From contig JADHNY010000010.1 in assembly GCA_016779265.1 (NCBI GenBank), positions 1 to 64,000 of the forward strand: a stretch of 64,000 bases of DNA, in the 5' to 3' direction. Each line of letters begins with the position of its first letter. Within the stretch, counting starts at the first letter, position 1. The notes beneath the pieces were generated by a model. The model ran no database searches and was not told where the DNA came from. It saw nothing but the letters and a program-made list of their open reading frames with translations. Positions 34,859 to 42,282 of this stretch are shown piece by piece. Both the position numbers and the translations under genes were made by a program. This DNA is from Pirellulales bacterium. GTDB taxonomy: Bacteria; Planctomycetota; Planctomycetia; Pirellulales; UBA1268.

Positions 34859-36448
34859 ATGCTTTCCTTCTGGAGACAAGGTGTCATGTTGATGCTTACT
34901 TCGGACACAGTGCTTACGTCAGACAAGCTGTTGTCTTCGAGCATTCTGTCCGGCCGTGGGTTGCGTTTACTCACGTTGATGCTGGCCTTTTTTGTAGGCC
35001 TCTGTTCGCTGGGTACCCAAGCGATCGCGGAGGACGAGGAGGCAGATGCTGCCGCGGTGGAAGTCGTTGCCGAGGAGCCTGCTGCTGCCGAGGCGAGTGA
35101 TGAAGCGACCGAAGAGTCGAATCCACCCGGCTGGAATGCAGGCGACGCGGTCGACAGCCTCCCGTATGACGACGCGAATGACTATGCGATCAACACGCTG
35201 ATCATGTTCATCTGCGCGGTGCTTGTGATCTTCATGCAGGCAGGCTTTGCCATGGTTGAGGTCGGACTCAACTCAGCGAAGAACGCCGTCAACATTCTCT
35301 CGAAAAATGTGATGGACTTTTGCGTGGGGGTACTCCTGTTTTTGTTCATCGGCTACTCGATGATGTATCCGGGCTCATGGATCTCGGAAGGCTACCTGGG
35401 GATGCCCTCAGCGTTTGTCTCCCGAGACGCACAGGTGACCGAGGTCGATGGTGTCAGCGTTTGGGAAACACCTCCCGCCTACAGCGACGGTGCGTATGCA
35501 GCAAATGCTGTTGACTTCCTTTTTCAGGTGGCCTTCGCCGCGACTGCTGCCACGATCGTCTCCGGTGCTGTCGCTGGTCGCTTGAAGTTCAGTGGTTACC
35601 TCGTCTACACCGCCATTCTCACCGGTTTGATCTATCCGATCAGCGGCTCGTGGAAGTGGGGTGGTGGCTGGCTCGATCAGATGGGCTTCCAGGACTTTGC
35701 CGGAAGCGTGGTGGTGCATGCGGTGGGTGGCTTTGCCGGTCTGATCGGAGCCATCTTCTTGGGGCCGAGGATGGGCCGCTATTCCTCGGACGGAAAGAGT
35801 GTGCCGATCCCTGGGCACAACATTCCGATGGCAGTCTTGGGCGTGTTCATCCTGCTGGTTGGCTGGTATGGATTTAACCCGGGCAGTCAGTTGACCTACT
35901 CCGGCGCACTTAATGCCGAAGCCACGGCCTACATTGCTCTCACCACAACGGTTGCCGCTGCCGCTGGCGCATTCGTCGCCATGCTCACTGGCTGGGCTAT
36001 GTTTGGAAAACCTGACCTCACGATGGCCCTTAACGGATTACTCGGTGGCCTCGTCGCCATCACCGCTAACTGCGATCGTGTCAGTGAGCCTGAGGCTTTG
36101 ATCATCGGCGGAGTTGGTGGGCTGCTCGTAGTCCTGGGCATTCTTCTGCTCGATAAGTTGATGATTGATGACCCAGTCGGTGCCTGGCCTGTGCATGGTC
36201 TGTGTGGAGTCTGGGGTGGCCTGGCCACTGGCATCTTCGGTGACCTGCCTGACGGTATCACGAGTGTCGGCGGTTTCTTCACCGTGCAGCTGATCTCAAC
36301 CGTCGCGATCGTCGGCTGGACCGTTGTCACGATGTCGATCGTCTTCGGTGCCCTGAAGGTGCTCGGCATGCTGCGGGTCTCCCAGCAGGAAGAGCATGAC
36401 GGCCTCGATATCCACGAGCACGGACTGCATGCCTATCCCGACATGTGA
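34859..36448 (+). CDS. amt: Ammonium transporter (Amt/MEP/Rh family)
   Basis: A 529-residue inner-membrane ammonium channel; ATG 34859 was chosen because GGAGGTG lies four bases upstream. A cleavable signal segment (about 28-58 with CSLGTQAIA) and an acidic Ala/Glu-rich stretch (about 60-90) precede eleven membrane helices. The family blocks are MVEVGLNSAKNAVNILSKN, DFAGSVVVHAVGG with the first pore His, GWYGFNPGS and WPVHGLCGVWG with the second pore His. The C-terminal cytoplasmic tail is short and ends in a His/Asp-rich EHDGLDIHEHGLHAYPDM. It is paired with the PII gene downstream, as is usual, and sits behind a sigma-54 promoter candidate. Confidence 0.95.
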   Translation: MLSFWRQGVMLMLTSDTVLTSDKLLSSSILSGRGLRLLTLMLAFFVGLCSLGTQAIAEDEEADAAAVEVVAEEPAAAEASDEATEESNPPGWNAGDAVDSLPYDDANDYAINTLIMFICAVLVIFMQAGFAMVEVGLNSAKNAVNILSKNVMDFCVGVLLFLFIGYSMMYPGSWISEGYLGMPSAFVSRDAQVTEVDGVSVWETPPAYSDGAYAANAVDFLFQVAFAATAATIVSGAVAGRLKFSGYLVYTAILTGLIYPISGSWKWGGGWLDQMGFQDFAGSVVVHAVGGFAGLIGAIFLGPRMGRYSSDGKSVPIPGHNIPMAVLGVFILLVGWYGFNPGSQLTYSGALNAEATAYIALTTTVAAAAGAFVAMLTGWAMFGKPDLTMALNGLLGGLVAITANCDRVSEPEALIIGGVGGLLVVLGILLLDKLMIDDPVGAWPVHGLCGVWGGLATGIFGDLPDGITSVGGFFTVQLISTVAIVGWTVVTMSIVFGALKVLGMLRVSQQEEHDGLDIHEHGLHAYPDM

Positions 36449-36505
36449 ACCCGTGTGACCACAACCTGATTTGTGAAACCCGGCTTCGTCCGGGCCAAGC
36501 CAGAA

Positions 36506-36570
36506 GGATGCCCCAATGGCTTGGGTGGACACTCCGCCTAGTCCGCCCAGGCCGGGGCATTCTTTAATTC
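36506..36570 (+). terminator. Long hairpin terminator/attenuator between amt and PII
   Basis: A two-part stem: ggatgcccc (36506-36514) with ggggcattc (36554-36562) and ggcttgggtgg (36518-36528) with ccgcccaggcc (36543-36553), including G-U pairs. The T-rich tttaattctt follows. It stands 57 bp after the amt stop. It may stop part of the transcripts so that PII is made at a lower level, or be an RNA-processing site. A small CCCGG/CCGGG hairpin sits just before it (36479-36494). Confidence 0.75.
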
Positions 36571-36666
36571 TTGAACTCCCAGGCAGCCCCCCGTTCAGAT
36601 TGTTCGAAGGCTCGCTTGTGATCCGCGTTCGTGGGCGACTACCTTGTGGCGAAGGAGATCCACAGC

Positions 36667-37014
36667 GTGAAACTGATCATCGCCATCATTCAGCCGGCCA
36701 AGCTCGAAGCGGTCAAGCAGGCGCTCACCGAAGTCGAGGTCTTTCGTCTCACCGTCATGGACGTACAAGGCTTCGGTCGACAGCGAGGCCACGTCGAGGT
36801 CTTTCGAGGCCATGAGATTTCGGTAAACCTGTTGCGGAAGGTTCAGCTGCAGATTGCTGTCAACGATGAGTTTGTGGAGCCGACCATTCAGGCCATCATG
36901 ACGGGAGGGCGGACCGGCGAGCGGGGCGAGATCGGTGACGGGAAGATCTTTGTGCTGCCAATGGATGAGTGTGTTCGTATTCGCACTGGTGAGCGGGGCA
37001 GCGAAGCGATCTAG
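36667..37014 (+). CDS. glnB: Nitrogen regulatory PII protein lacking Tyr51
   Basis: A 115-residue PII signal protein that binds ATP/ADP and 2-oxoglutarate and controls the Amt channel and nitrogen enzymes. The GTG at 36667 follows AAGGAG by nine bases and gives the standard N-terminus MKLIIAIIQPAKLE. The T-loop reads FGRQRGHVEVFRGHEISVN: Tyr51, the uridylylation residue, is Ile and Tyr46 is Phe. Gln39, the B-loop GDGKIFV and the RIRTGE signature are kept. The segment before GDGK (TGGRTGERGEI) is about four residues longer than in E. coli GlnB. Genes beside amt are usually called glnK; I cannot separate glnB from glnK by sequence alone. Confidence 0.93.
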   Translation: MKLIIAIIQPAKLEAVKQALTEVEVFRLTVMDVQGFGRQRGHVEVFRGHEISVNLLRKVQLQIAVNDEFVEPTIQAIMTGGRTGERGEIGDGKIFVLPMDECVRIRTGERGSEAI

Positions 37015-37035
37015 TTCGGGCTGGCTCCGAACTAG
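37011..37035 (+). other. Hairpin spanning the PII stop codon
   Basis: Perfect 9-bp stem (ctagttcgg / ccgaactag) with a 7-base loop. The TAG stop codon of the PII gene is inside the 5' arm. No T tract follows, so it is not a standard terminator. It may protect the 3' end of the transcript. Confidence 0.7.
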
Positions 37036-37366
37036 CTGGCGGCGGAAGTGAGTTTGCAGAAGCTGGCTTCGGGGCGGCAGCTGTCTCGTCGCTGGACTTT
37101 TTCGCCGTCGACTCGGTTGCTGGTGCCTGGCTCACTGAAGTGGCGAAAAACTCGAACGCTCCTCGAGCATCCGCCGACCCCTGCGCCTCGCTACCTCGTT
37201 GGTGCTGGCTTCGGGGCGGCTTTGTGGCGACGCCCATGCGTGTTTGTCGGGGGAAACACGCGTGCGGCATGTGAGGCGGCTTGTCCGGAGGGTAGACTCT
37301 GCACTTCTCAACGTTGCAGAAAAGGCGTTGTGGAAGCAGTTTCACGGTATTCGGGGGGATCCTTCA
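37036..37366. other. Structured intergenic region before the TIM-barrel gene
   Basis: About 330 bp with no supported gene. It holds a 17-bp exact direct repeat (gctggcttcggggcggc at 37062-37078 and 37204-37220), a 9-bp inverted repeat (tttttcgcc 37098-37106 / ggcgaaaaa 37142-37150) and a strong 11-bp stem-loop at 37235-37264 with a G-rich 8-base loop. The frame upstream of the TTG start at 37367 is open for 56 codons but unlike any isomerase N-terminus. Confidence 0.6.
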
Positions 37367-38239
37367 TTGAATCGCGATGACTTTGCCAGCCGGCTCGCCT
37401 TTAGCACCAATGCCTATCTCGATGTGACGGTCGAATCGGCAATCGCTCAGGTCGCGGGCCTTGGCTATGCAGGAATCGAACTCCTCGCGGATGTGCCGCA
37501 TGCCTGGCCTGCAGGCCTGTTGGAGGTGCAGAAAGAGGCGATTCGGAACTGCATCGAGAAGCACGGCCTGGTCATTTCCAACATCAACGCCTTCATGATG
37601 AATGCGGTCGCAGACCCCAGGCAGCCCTACTGGCATCCCGGCTGGACCGATCCCGACCCGCACTACCGCGCGATTCGTCGGGAACACACCAAGCGAGCGT
37701 TGAAGCTCGCGGCAGACCTTGGAGCTCCTGCCATCTCCACCGAGCCTGGTGGAGAACTCCAGCCAGGTCAGACTCGTCAGGAAGCGACCGATATCTTCTA
37801 CGAAGAGATCATGCCGGTCCTCGATGTGGCCGCGGAGACCGGTGTCACGCTCTTGATTGAGCCAGAGCCGGACCTGCTGATCGAGACGTTTGAGCAGTTC
37901 TTGGAGTTTGCCGAACGCGTCAACCATCCATCGCTCGGACTTAACTTCGATGTCGGCCATGCGTTCTGCGTCGGTGACGATCCCGCAGCCTGGGTACCCC
38001 GGTTGGTAAAGCACACCAAGCACTATCACGTGGAAGATATCGCCGAAACGCGGGTGCACCATCATCTCGTTCCAGGGGAAGGTGCGATCGACTTTGCGGG
38101 CGTTCTCTCTGCCATCGCCACTCACACGCCAGATCTCTGGGTGACCGTCGAGCTCTATCCCTATCGTGACCGCCCTGACGAAGCCGCTCGGGCTGCCCGT
38201 GAGTATCTGCTCGGGATTGCGGAGTCTGTGGCCTCATGA
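37367..38239 (+). CDS. Sugar-phosphate isomerase/epimerase-like TIM-barrel protein
   Basis: About 290 residues of the xylose-isomerase-like/AP-endonuclease-2 TIM-barrel superfamily. The family normally starts with a sequence like RLAFSTNAY, which begins about ten codons after TTG 37367. A weak GGGGGGAT stands before that TTG and no ATG or GTG fits better, so the start is uncertain. Metal-ligand style motifs are present: IEPEPD (Glu), NFDVGHAF (Asp/His), HYHVEDI (His) and a final VELYPY (Glu). The enzyme probably isomerises or epimerises a sugar phosphate or keto-sugar. It is coupled to the UbiA gene by a four-base overlap, so its substrate may be linked to a prenylated product. Confidence 0.85.
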   Translation: MNRDDFASRLAFSTNAYLDVTVESAIAQVAGLGYAGIELLADVPHAWPAGLLEVQKEAIRNCIEKHGLVISNINAFMMNAVADPRQPYWHPGWTDPDPHYRAIRREHTKRALKLAADLGAPAISTEPGGELQPGQTRQEATDIFYEEIMPVLDVAAETGVTLLIEPEPDLLIETFEQFLEFAERVNHPSLGLNFDVGHAFCVGDDPAAWVPRLVKHTKHYHVEDIAETRVHHHLVPGEGAIDFAGVLSAIATHTPDLWVTVELYPYRDRPDEAARAAREYLLGIAESVAS

Positions 38240-39192
38240 CCACGGCCTCGGCATCTCCGCAGAGCGGCTCATTGATCACATGGATTCGCTTGCTGCGGCT
38301 TCCCAACCATGCCACAGCTGTTGCGGACGTTCTCGCGGGCTGGCTGTTGATCGCTCGGCCAGAGACGGTAGGCGTTCCACCTGCAGGATTCTGGGCGGCT
38401 GCGGTGGCCTCGCTGCTGCTCTATGCAGCCGGCATGGTATTGAACGATGTGTTTGACCAAGACATCGACGCGGTGGAACGGCCCGAGCGTCCGCTGCCGA
38501 GCGGCCAGATTGCCCCCGCTGCAGCGGCCCTTGTCGGCTGGCTGGCTGCGGCTGGAGGCGTGGCGGCTGGTGTGATTGCTGCCGTGCTGACCGGTCGTGC
38601 AGCCGTGGCTGTCGTGGTGGTCGCCCTCGCCACAGCGGTCTATCTCTATGACCGTTATGCAAAATCAACCGCCGCGGGGCCGTTCGTGATGGGTAGTTGC
38701 CGTAGCCTCAACTGGCTGCTGGGGATGACCGCCGCAGGAGGTCCAACGGTGGTCGCGGAGGCTCTGCCCGCAGCGGGCATGGGCATCTATGTTGCCGGCA
38801 TCACACTCTACGCCCGGTTCGAGGCCACGCAGAGCAGCCGTCGTTGGCTCAGCATGTCAGCCACCGTGATGGCCCTCGGTCTACTGACCGCCTCAGGCTA
38901 TGCCGTCTGGCTGGTAGGGCAGGGGGGCTCGGCCTGGCTGGCACGCGCGGGTCTTGAAAACTGGCTTTTGCTCTGGGGCGTGCTCGCAGCCTCCGTGCTC
39001 TACCGAGCAGTGCTCGGCATCATCACTCCAGTGCCAGCGCTCGTGCAGCGGGCGGTGGGGAATGCAATCATGACGATCATCACACTTGACGCTGCCCTCG
39101 TGTTGGCTGCCTGCGGTGAGTCGTGGGCGATCATCGGATTCATGCTGCTGCTTCCATTCCTGATCGGTCGCCGGCTGGTGCCTCCGACCTGA
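38236..39192 (+). CDS. UbiA-family prenyltransferase (EboC-like)
   Basis: A 318-residue integral membrane protein with about eight helices. The first prenyl-diphosphate/Mg motif is NDVFDQDIDAVERPERPLPSG. The second acidic motif is weak: DRYAKSTAAGPFVMGSCRSLNWLLGM supplies one Asp near the loop. UbiA enzymes attach prenyl chains to aromatic or sugar-like acceptors in the membrane. The MGSCRSLN block and pairing with TIM-barrel genes recall EboC of the ebo clusters of cyanobacteria and other phyla, but the other ebo genes are not seen here, so I treat that as a resemblance only. Confidence 0.85.
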   Translation: MTTASASPQSGSLITWIRLLRLPNHATAVADVLAGWLLIARPETVGVPPAGFWAAAVASLLLYAAGMVLNDVFDQDIDAVERPERPLPSGQIAPAAAALVGWLAAAGGVAAGVIAAVLTGRAAVAVVVVALATAVYLYDRYAKSTAAGPFVMGSCRSLNWLLGMTAAGGPTVVAEALPAAGMGIYVAGITLYARFEATQSSRRWLSMSATVMALGLLTASGYAVWLVGQGGSAWLARAGLENWLLLWGVLAASVLYRAVLGIITPVPALVQRAVGNAIMTIITLDAALVLAACGESWAIIGFMLLLPFLIGRRLVPPT

Positions 39193-39252
39193 ACGGATCT
39201 CACGGCGTTCTCGCCGCGGACACAACTGAAATGTGAATAATGAGGTGGTGGC

Positions 39253-40086
39253 TCAGGAATCCAGCAGACGGCTGAGAAACGTGGCTGTCAACCTGGCCTC
39301 TTCGAACCAGCGATGCGACTGCCGCGGAAGTTCGGCGTGCAGCCCGCCGGTATAGCCACCGGCGCGCAAGGCTTTTATCAGCGGAGGAAAATCGATCACT
39401 CCGCTGCCGAGTGGCAGGTGGTCGTGGATGCAGGGCCGCATGTCGTCGAGGTGCACATTCACAAGCTGTCGCGTGCGACAGGCAACGGCGTCGGCCAGTG
39501 GCCACTCCCCCATGCACTCCAGGTGGCCGATATCTATTGTGAGCCTGAGGATGTCGGGCTGTCCGCATCGCTCGACAAGCTGGTCAAACCTGCCCAGCGT
39601 GTCGACAAACATCCCCGGCTCCGGTTCAAAGCCGATTGAGATGCCACGGGCTGCGGCATGGGTGAGAACAGGCTGCAGGCTTTCTCGCAGACGGTCCCAG
39701 AGTTCCGCCTCCTCGGCAGCATCCCGCACCACGCCACTCCAGAGCGAAACGCATTGGCCACCAAGTTCGGCGGCGAGGTCGATCGCCTGGAGCAGGAAAT
39801 CGATCCGCCGCTGGCGGTCGGAGCGGCTGCTGGAAAGGAGCGTTGGCTCATGCTTCTGCAGCGAGTCAAGCAGGTGCCGAGCCCCGGTCTCCACGACGCA
39901 TGCCATTCCCTGCTCGCGGAGCATCTGCTGCCAGGCTGCGACATCCGCAGCAAACCGATCCGCAAACGGATTGAGCAGGTGTCGGTCGGGAGTGATAGCA
40001 AGCGAGGCATAGCCGAGGCGGGCGAGAGTGGGCAACGCCTCAAACGCATCACCATCGAGACTGTTGGTGCTCCAGCCAGGCAGCAT
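39253..40086 (-). CDS. TIM-barrel sugar-phosphate isomerase/epimerase (xylose-isomerase-like)
   Basis: A 277-residue cytoplasmic protein of the xylose-isomerase-like TIM-barrel superfamily. ATG 40086 follows GGAGA by four bases. Ligand-type segments are GFEPEPGMF, LTIDIGHLECMG, NVHLDDMRPCIHDHLPLGSGVIDF and a final HAELPRQSHRW. The sequence differs clearly from the plus-strand TIM-barrel gene at 37.4 kb. The gene is convergent to ubiA (60 bp between stops) and lies downstream of the ferredoxin gene. Likely acts on a small sugar or polyol; substrate unknown. Confidence 0.85.
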   Translation of the reverse strand: MLPGWSTNSLDGDAFEALPTLARLGYASLAITPDRHLLNPFADRFAADVAAWQQMLREQGMACVVETGARHLLDSLQKHEPTLLSSSRSDRQRRIDFLLQAIDLAAELGGQCVSLWSGVVRDAAEEAELWDRLRESLQPVLTHAAARGISIGFEPEPGMFVDTLGRFDQLVERCGQPDILRLTIDIGHLECMGEWPLADAVACRTRQLVNVHLDDMRPCIHDHLPLGSGVIDFPPLIKALRAGGYTGGLHAELPRQSHRWFEEARLTATFLSRLLDS

Positions 40087-40192
40087 GGGCTCTCCAGCGA
40101 CCAGGGTTGAACGGCCGGTGTACGGGCGAGTCGTCTCGCTTCTGCATCAGAGGCTGCCGCGAGAGAGCGTTTGCCCGCCCGGTGGCTCTCCT

Positions 40193-40561
40193 CTACTTGT
40201 CGAGCCACTCCACCGGTTCTGGCTGCATCGCGTCTGCCGGTCGTCCGCCAGCGTCCTGTCGGCCAGAGCCTTCCAGACGGCTCGTCACACGCACCGTCAT
40301 GTCGGCGTCACAGAGAACCTGACACGACAGTCTCACCCCGGCAGAGCCCGCCAGCCCCTTTGCTGCGAGCACCTCCTGCTCCGCTTTGGTGATCTTCGAT
40401 GGCTCGCCGCTGACGAAGTCAACACGGCAGGTGGTGCAGCGGGCATGGCCACCGCACGCATGGAGTTGGTCGACTCCGCACTCATCGACAAGAGCGTTGA
40501 CGAGCCTCTTCCCTTGGGGAACCTCAAAGGAACCGATCCCTTCAACGGTGAGCGTTGGCAT
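40193..40561 (-). CDS. [2Fe-2S] ferredoxin (plant/adrenodoxin type)
   Basis: A 122-residue electron carrier. Cluster ligands are visible as Cys-x5-Cys-x2-Cys in HACGGHARCTTCRV, with the fourth Cys in VRLSCQV about 40 residues later. GEGAGG-like spacing is consistent with a beta-grasp ferredoxin, and the C-terminus has a 25-residue extra tail. GAGGAG lies eight bases before the ATG. It is followed by the TIM-barrel gene on the same strand after 106 bp. The partner enzyme is not evident; a dioxygenase or demethylase would be typical. Confidence 0.93.
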   Translation of the reverse strand: MPTLTVEGIGSFEVPQGKRLVNALVDECGVDQLHACGGHARCTTCRVDFVSGEPSKITKAEQEVLAAKGLAGSAGVRLSCQVLCDADMTVRVTSRLEGSGRQDAGGRPADAMQPEPVEWLDK

Positions 40562-40623
40562 TTCTCATCTCCTCAGTTGGTGTGTTGTGTGAGTCGTGAC
40601 GGCCGACAATGGCCAGCAATGAA

Positions 40624-42144
40624 CTACTTGGCATCTAGATTGGCAGCCAGTGCCTCGGCGGTGACCTCCGACACGATCCCATCCTCAGGCACCTCAATGC
40701 CGGCCGCCCAGGCAACCGCGTTGAGCATCAGCTTACGAAACTGCTCGTCACCAAAGTTGCGATGGAAGTGCGCTCCTGTGCAGCCAAAGCCACGTCCCCC
40801 GTCAGGACGTTCGTACGCCCAGGCCAACACCTCACGAGCTCCCTTGCTGGACCGCACCGTTGGATTGTTGCTGTGTGGGCCATCGGGACGCTCGCGGGTG
40901 ACATCTGGCGGCACTGCAGTGAGGATCGGCACAACGCGTTCATCACCATCACGAAACCGCATGTGGTAGTACCACTCATCCTGGATTTCGAAAGGCTTCA
41001 CTCCACGCGTGATGGGATGCCCTGCGGCGAGTTCTGTTTCAGCGAGCATCCAGTGGGGGTTCACAGACCAGTGCGTCTCAAAGAAGCCGCCAATCATGTC
41101 GAGAAACTCGGCCCCACCTTTTTCGCGAGGCACCTCAACGGCGTAGTGCAGACAGGCAATACCGACACCTCGCTTGGCGAGCGCGGCGATCTCCGCAAGT
41201 CGATTGCGTTGAATCACGGGATGTCCACCACCACCATCAGCGAAGAAGTGGATCGCATCTGCGTTGTCGAAGGCCGTAGGATCGGTTGGCCAGCCGTTGG
41301 TGTAGACGGCCGTGACGGCCTCTGGACAGTGGGCTTCCAGGCAGTCTGCCATCAGCATTGAGCCGGCACGAAACTCGTGCTCGCCCGGGGCGTGGCTGGG
41401 GCGACCTGCGACAAAAACGACCTTCTTGCGGCCGTCGGCCAGCGGGAGCCGCTTGAGTCGAATGTTCTTAAACTCGACCTTCATCGGCGGGCCAGCATGG
41501 AGTTGCAGGGCGAGGATGCCTTTTTCGGCCCGCTTGCCTTCCTCGTGATCAACGACCTCGCTCATCAGCTGGCCGTTGATGTAGTGCCGCAGCCGCGGCC
41601 CTTCCGCCACAATGCGGTAGTCATTCCAATCGCCGGCATTCACCTTCGACTGCAGTGCCTCGCCGTCACCGATCGCTTCGCCAGTGGTCTTGCCACCGTC
41701 GGTGCCGATCGTGATCCGTTGGCCCCGAGTGGCCAGAATGCCGCGGCCGCGTTCCTCGTAGTTGATGCCTGAGTAGGTGGGGCCGGAATCGATGTCGGCC
41801 TGGTAGCCACCCGCAACGAAGTCGCCAAAGTCGCGGCTGCGATACTGGATGCCGCTGTTGCCACCTGTGATGCGATACGAGAGGCGGAGTTCGAAGTCGT
41901 CGAGTTCGCCCTGCCGCCAGAACAGAAAGGTGTTGCCCTGGGTGGGATTCTCTGCGGTGGTCTGGCCAACGATCGCTCCATCGGCAACCGACCAAAACTC
42001 TGTCTTGCCTTCCCAGCCATCGAGACTGCCGTCGAAAATCGAAACGAATCCTTGCTCGTCGGCATCAGCTGCTGTCGCCAGCACGCACGATCCCCATGCC
42101 AAGCCGACTACAAAGGTCATCGCCAGCCGCCATATCGCTGCCAT
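40624..42144 (-). CDS. Secreted DUF1080 (3-keto-disaccharide hydrolase-like) + ThuA-like protein
   Basis: A 506-residue protein; ATG 42144 follows GGGAG by eight bases. A signal peptide (about residues 8-28) is followed by a DUF1080 concanavalin-like domain (FVSIFDGSLDGWEG, FWRQGELDDFELRL, GNSGIQYRSR, WNDYRIVAEGPRLRHYINGQ; about 35-215). A ThuA-type flavodoxin-like domain (about 225-490) carries VVFVAGRPSHAPGEHEF, VGIACLHYAVEVP and FGCTGAHFHRNFGDEQFR. DUF1080 relatives cleave 3-keto-sugar glycosides and ThuA proteins act with them in keto-sugar catabolism, so polysaccharide or disaccharide degradation in the periplasm is the best guess. Confidence 0.9.
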   Translation of the reverse strand: MAAIWRLAMTFVVGLAWGSCVLATAADADEQGFVSIFDGSLDGWEGKTEFWSVADGAIVGQTTAENPTQGNTFLFWRQGELDDFELRLSYRITGGNSGIQYRSRDFGDFVAGGYQADIDSGPTYSGINYEERGRGILATRGQRITIGTDGGKTTGEAIGDGEALQSKVNAGDWNDYRIVAEGPRLRHYINGQLMSEVVDHEEGKRAEKGILALQLHAGPPMKVEFKNIRLKRLPLADGRKKVVFVAGRPSHAPGEHEFRAGSMLMADCLEAHCPEAVTAVYTNGWPTDPTAFDNADAIHFFADGGGGHPVIQRNRLAEIAALAKRGVGIACLHYAVEVPREKGGAEFLDMIGGFFETHWSVNPHWMLAETELAAGHPITRGVKPFEIQDEWYYHMRFRDGDERVVPILTAVPPDVTRERPDGPHSNNPTVRSSKGAREVLAWAYERPDGGRGFGCTGAHFHRNFGDEQFRKLMLNAVAWAAGIEVPEDGIVSEVTAEALAANLDAK

Positions 42145-42282
42145 AACAGTCACTCCCAGAGGAGACCGAAGGCGATGCGATTCAACAACCACAGCCCCCG
42201 ACCAGATTTCTTTCTGGGCGGATTGTGGCCGGCGGCTCGAGCAGGTGCAAGCGACGCGGGAAGGTGCGTTGAGCAACACGGC

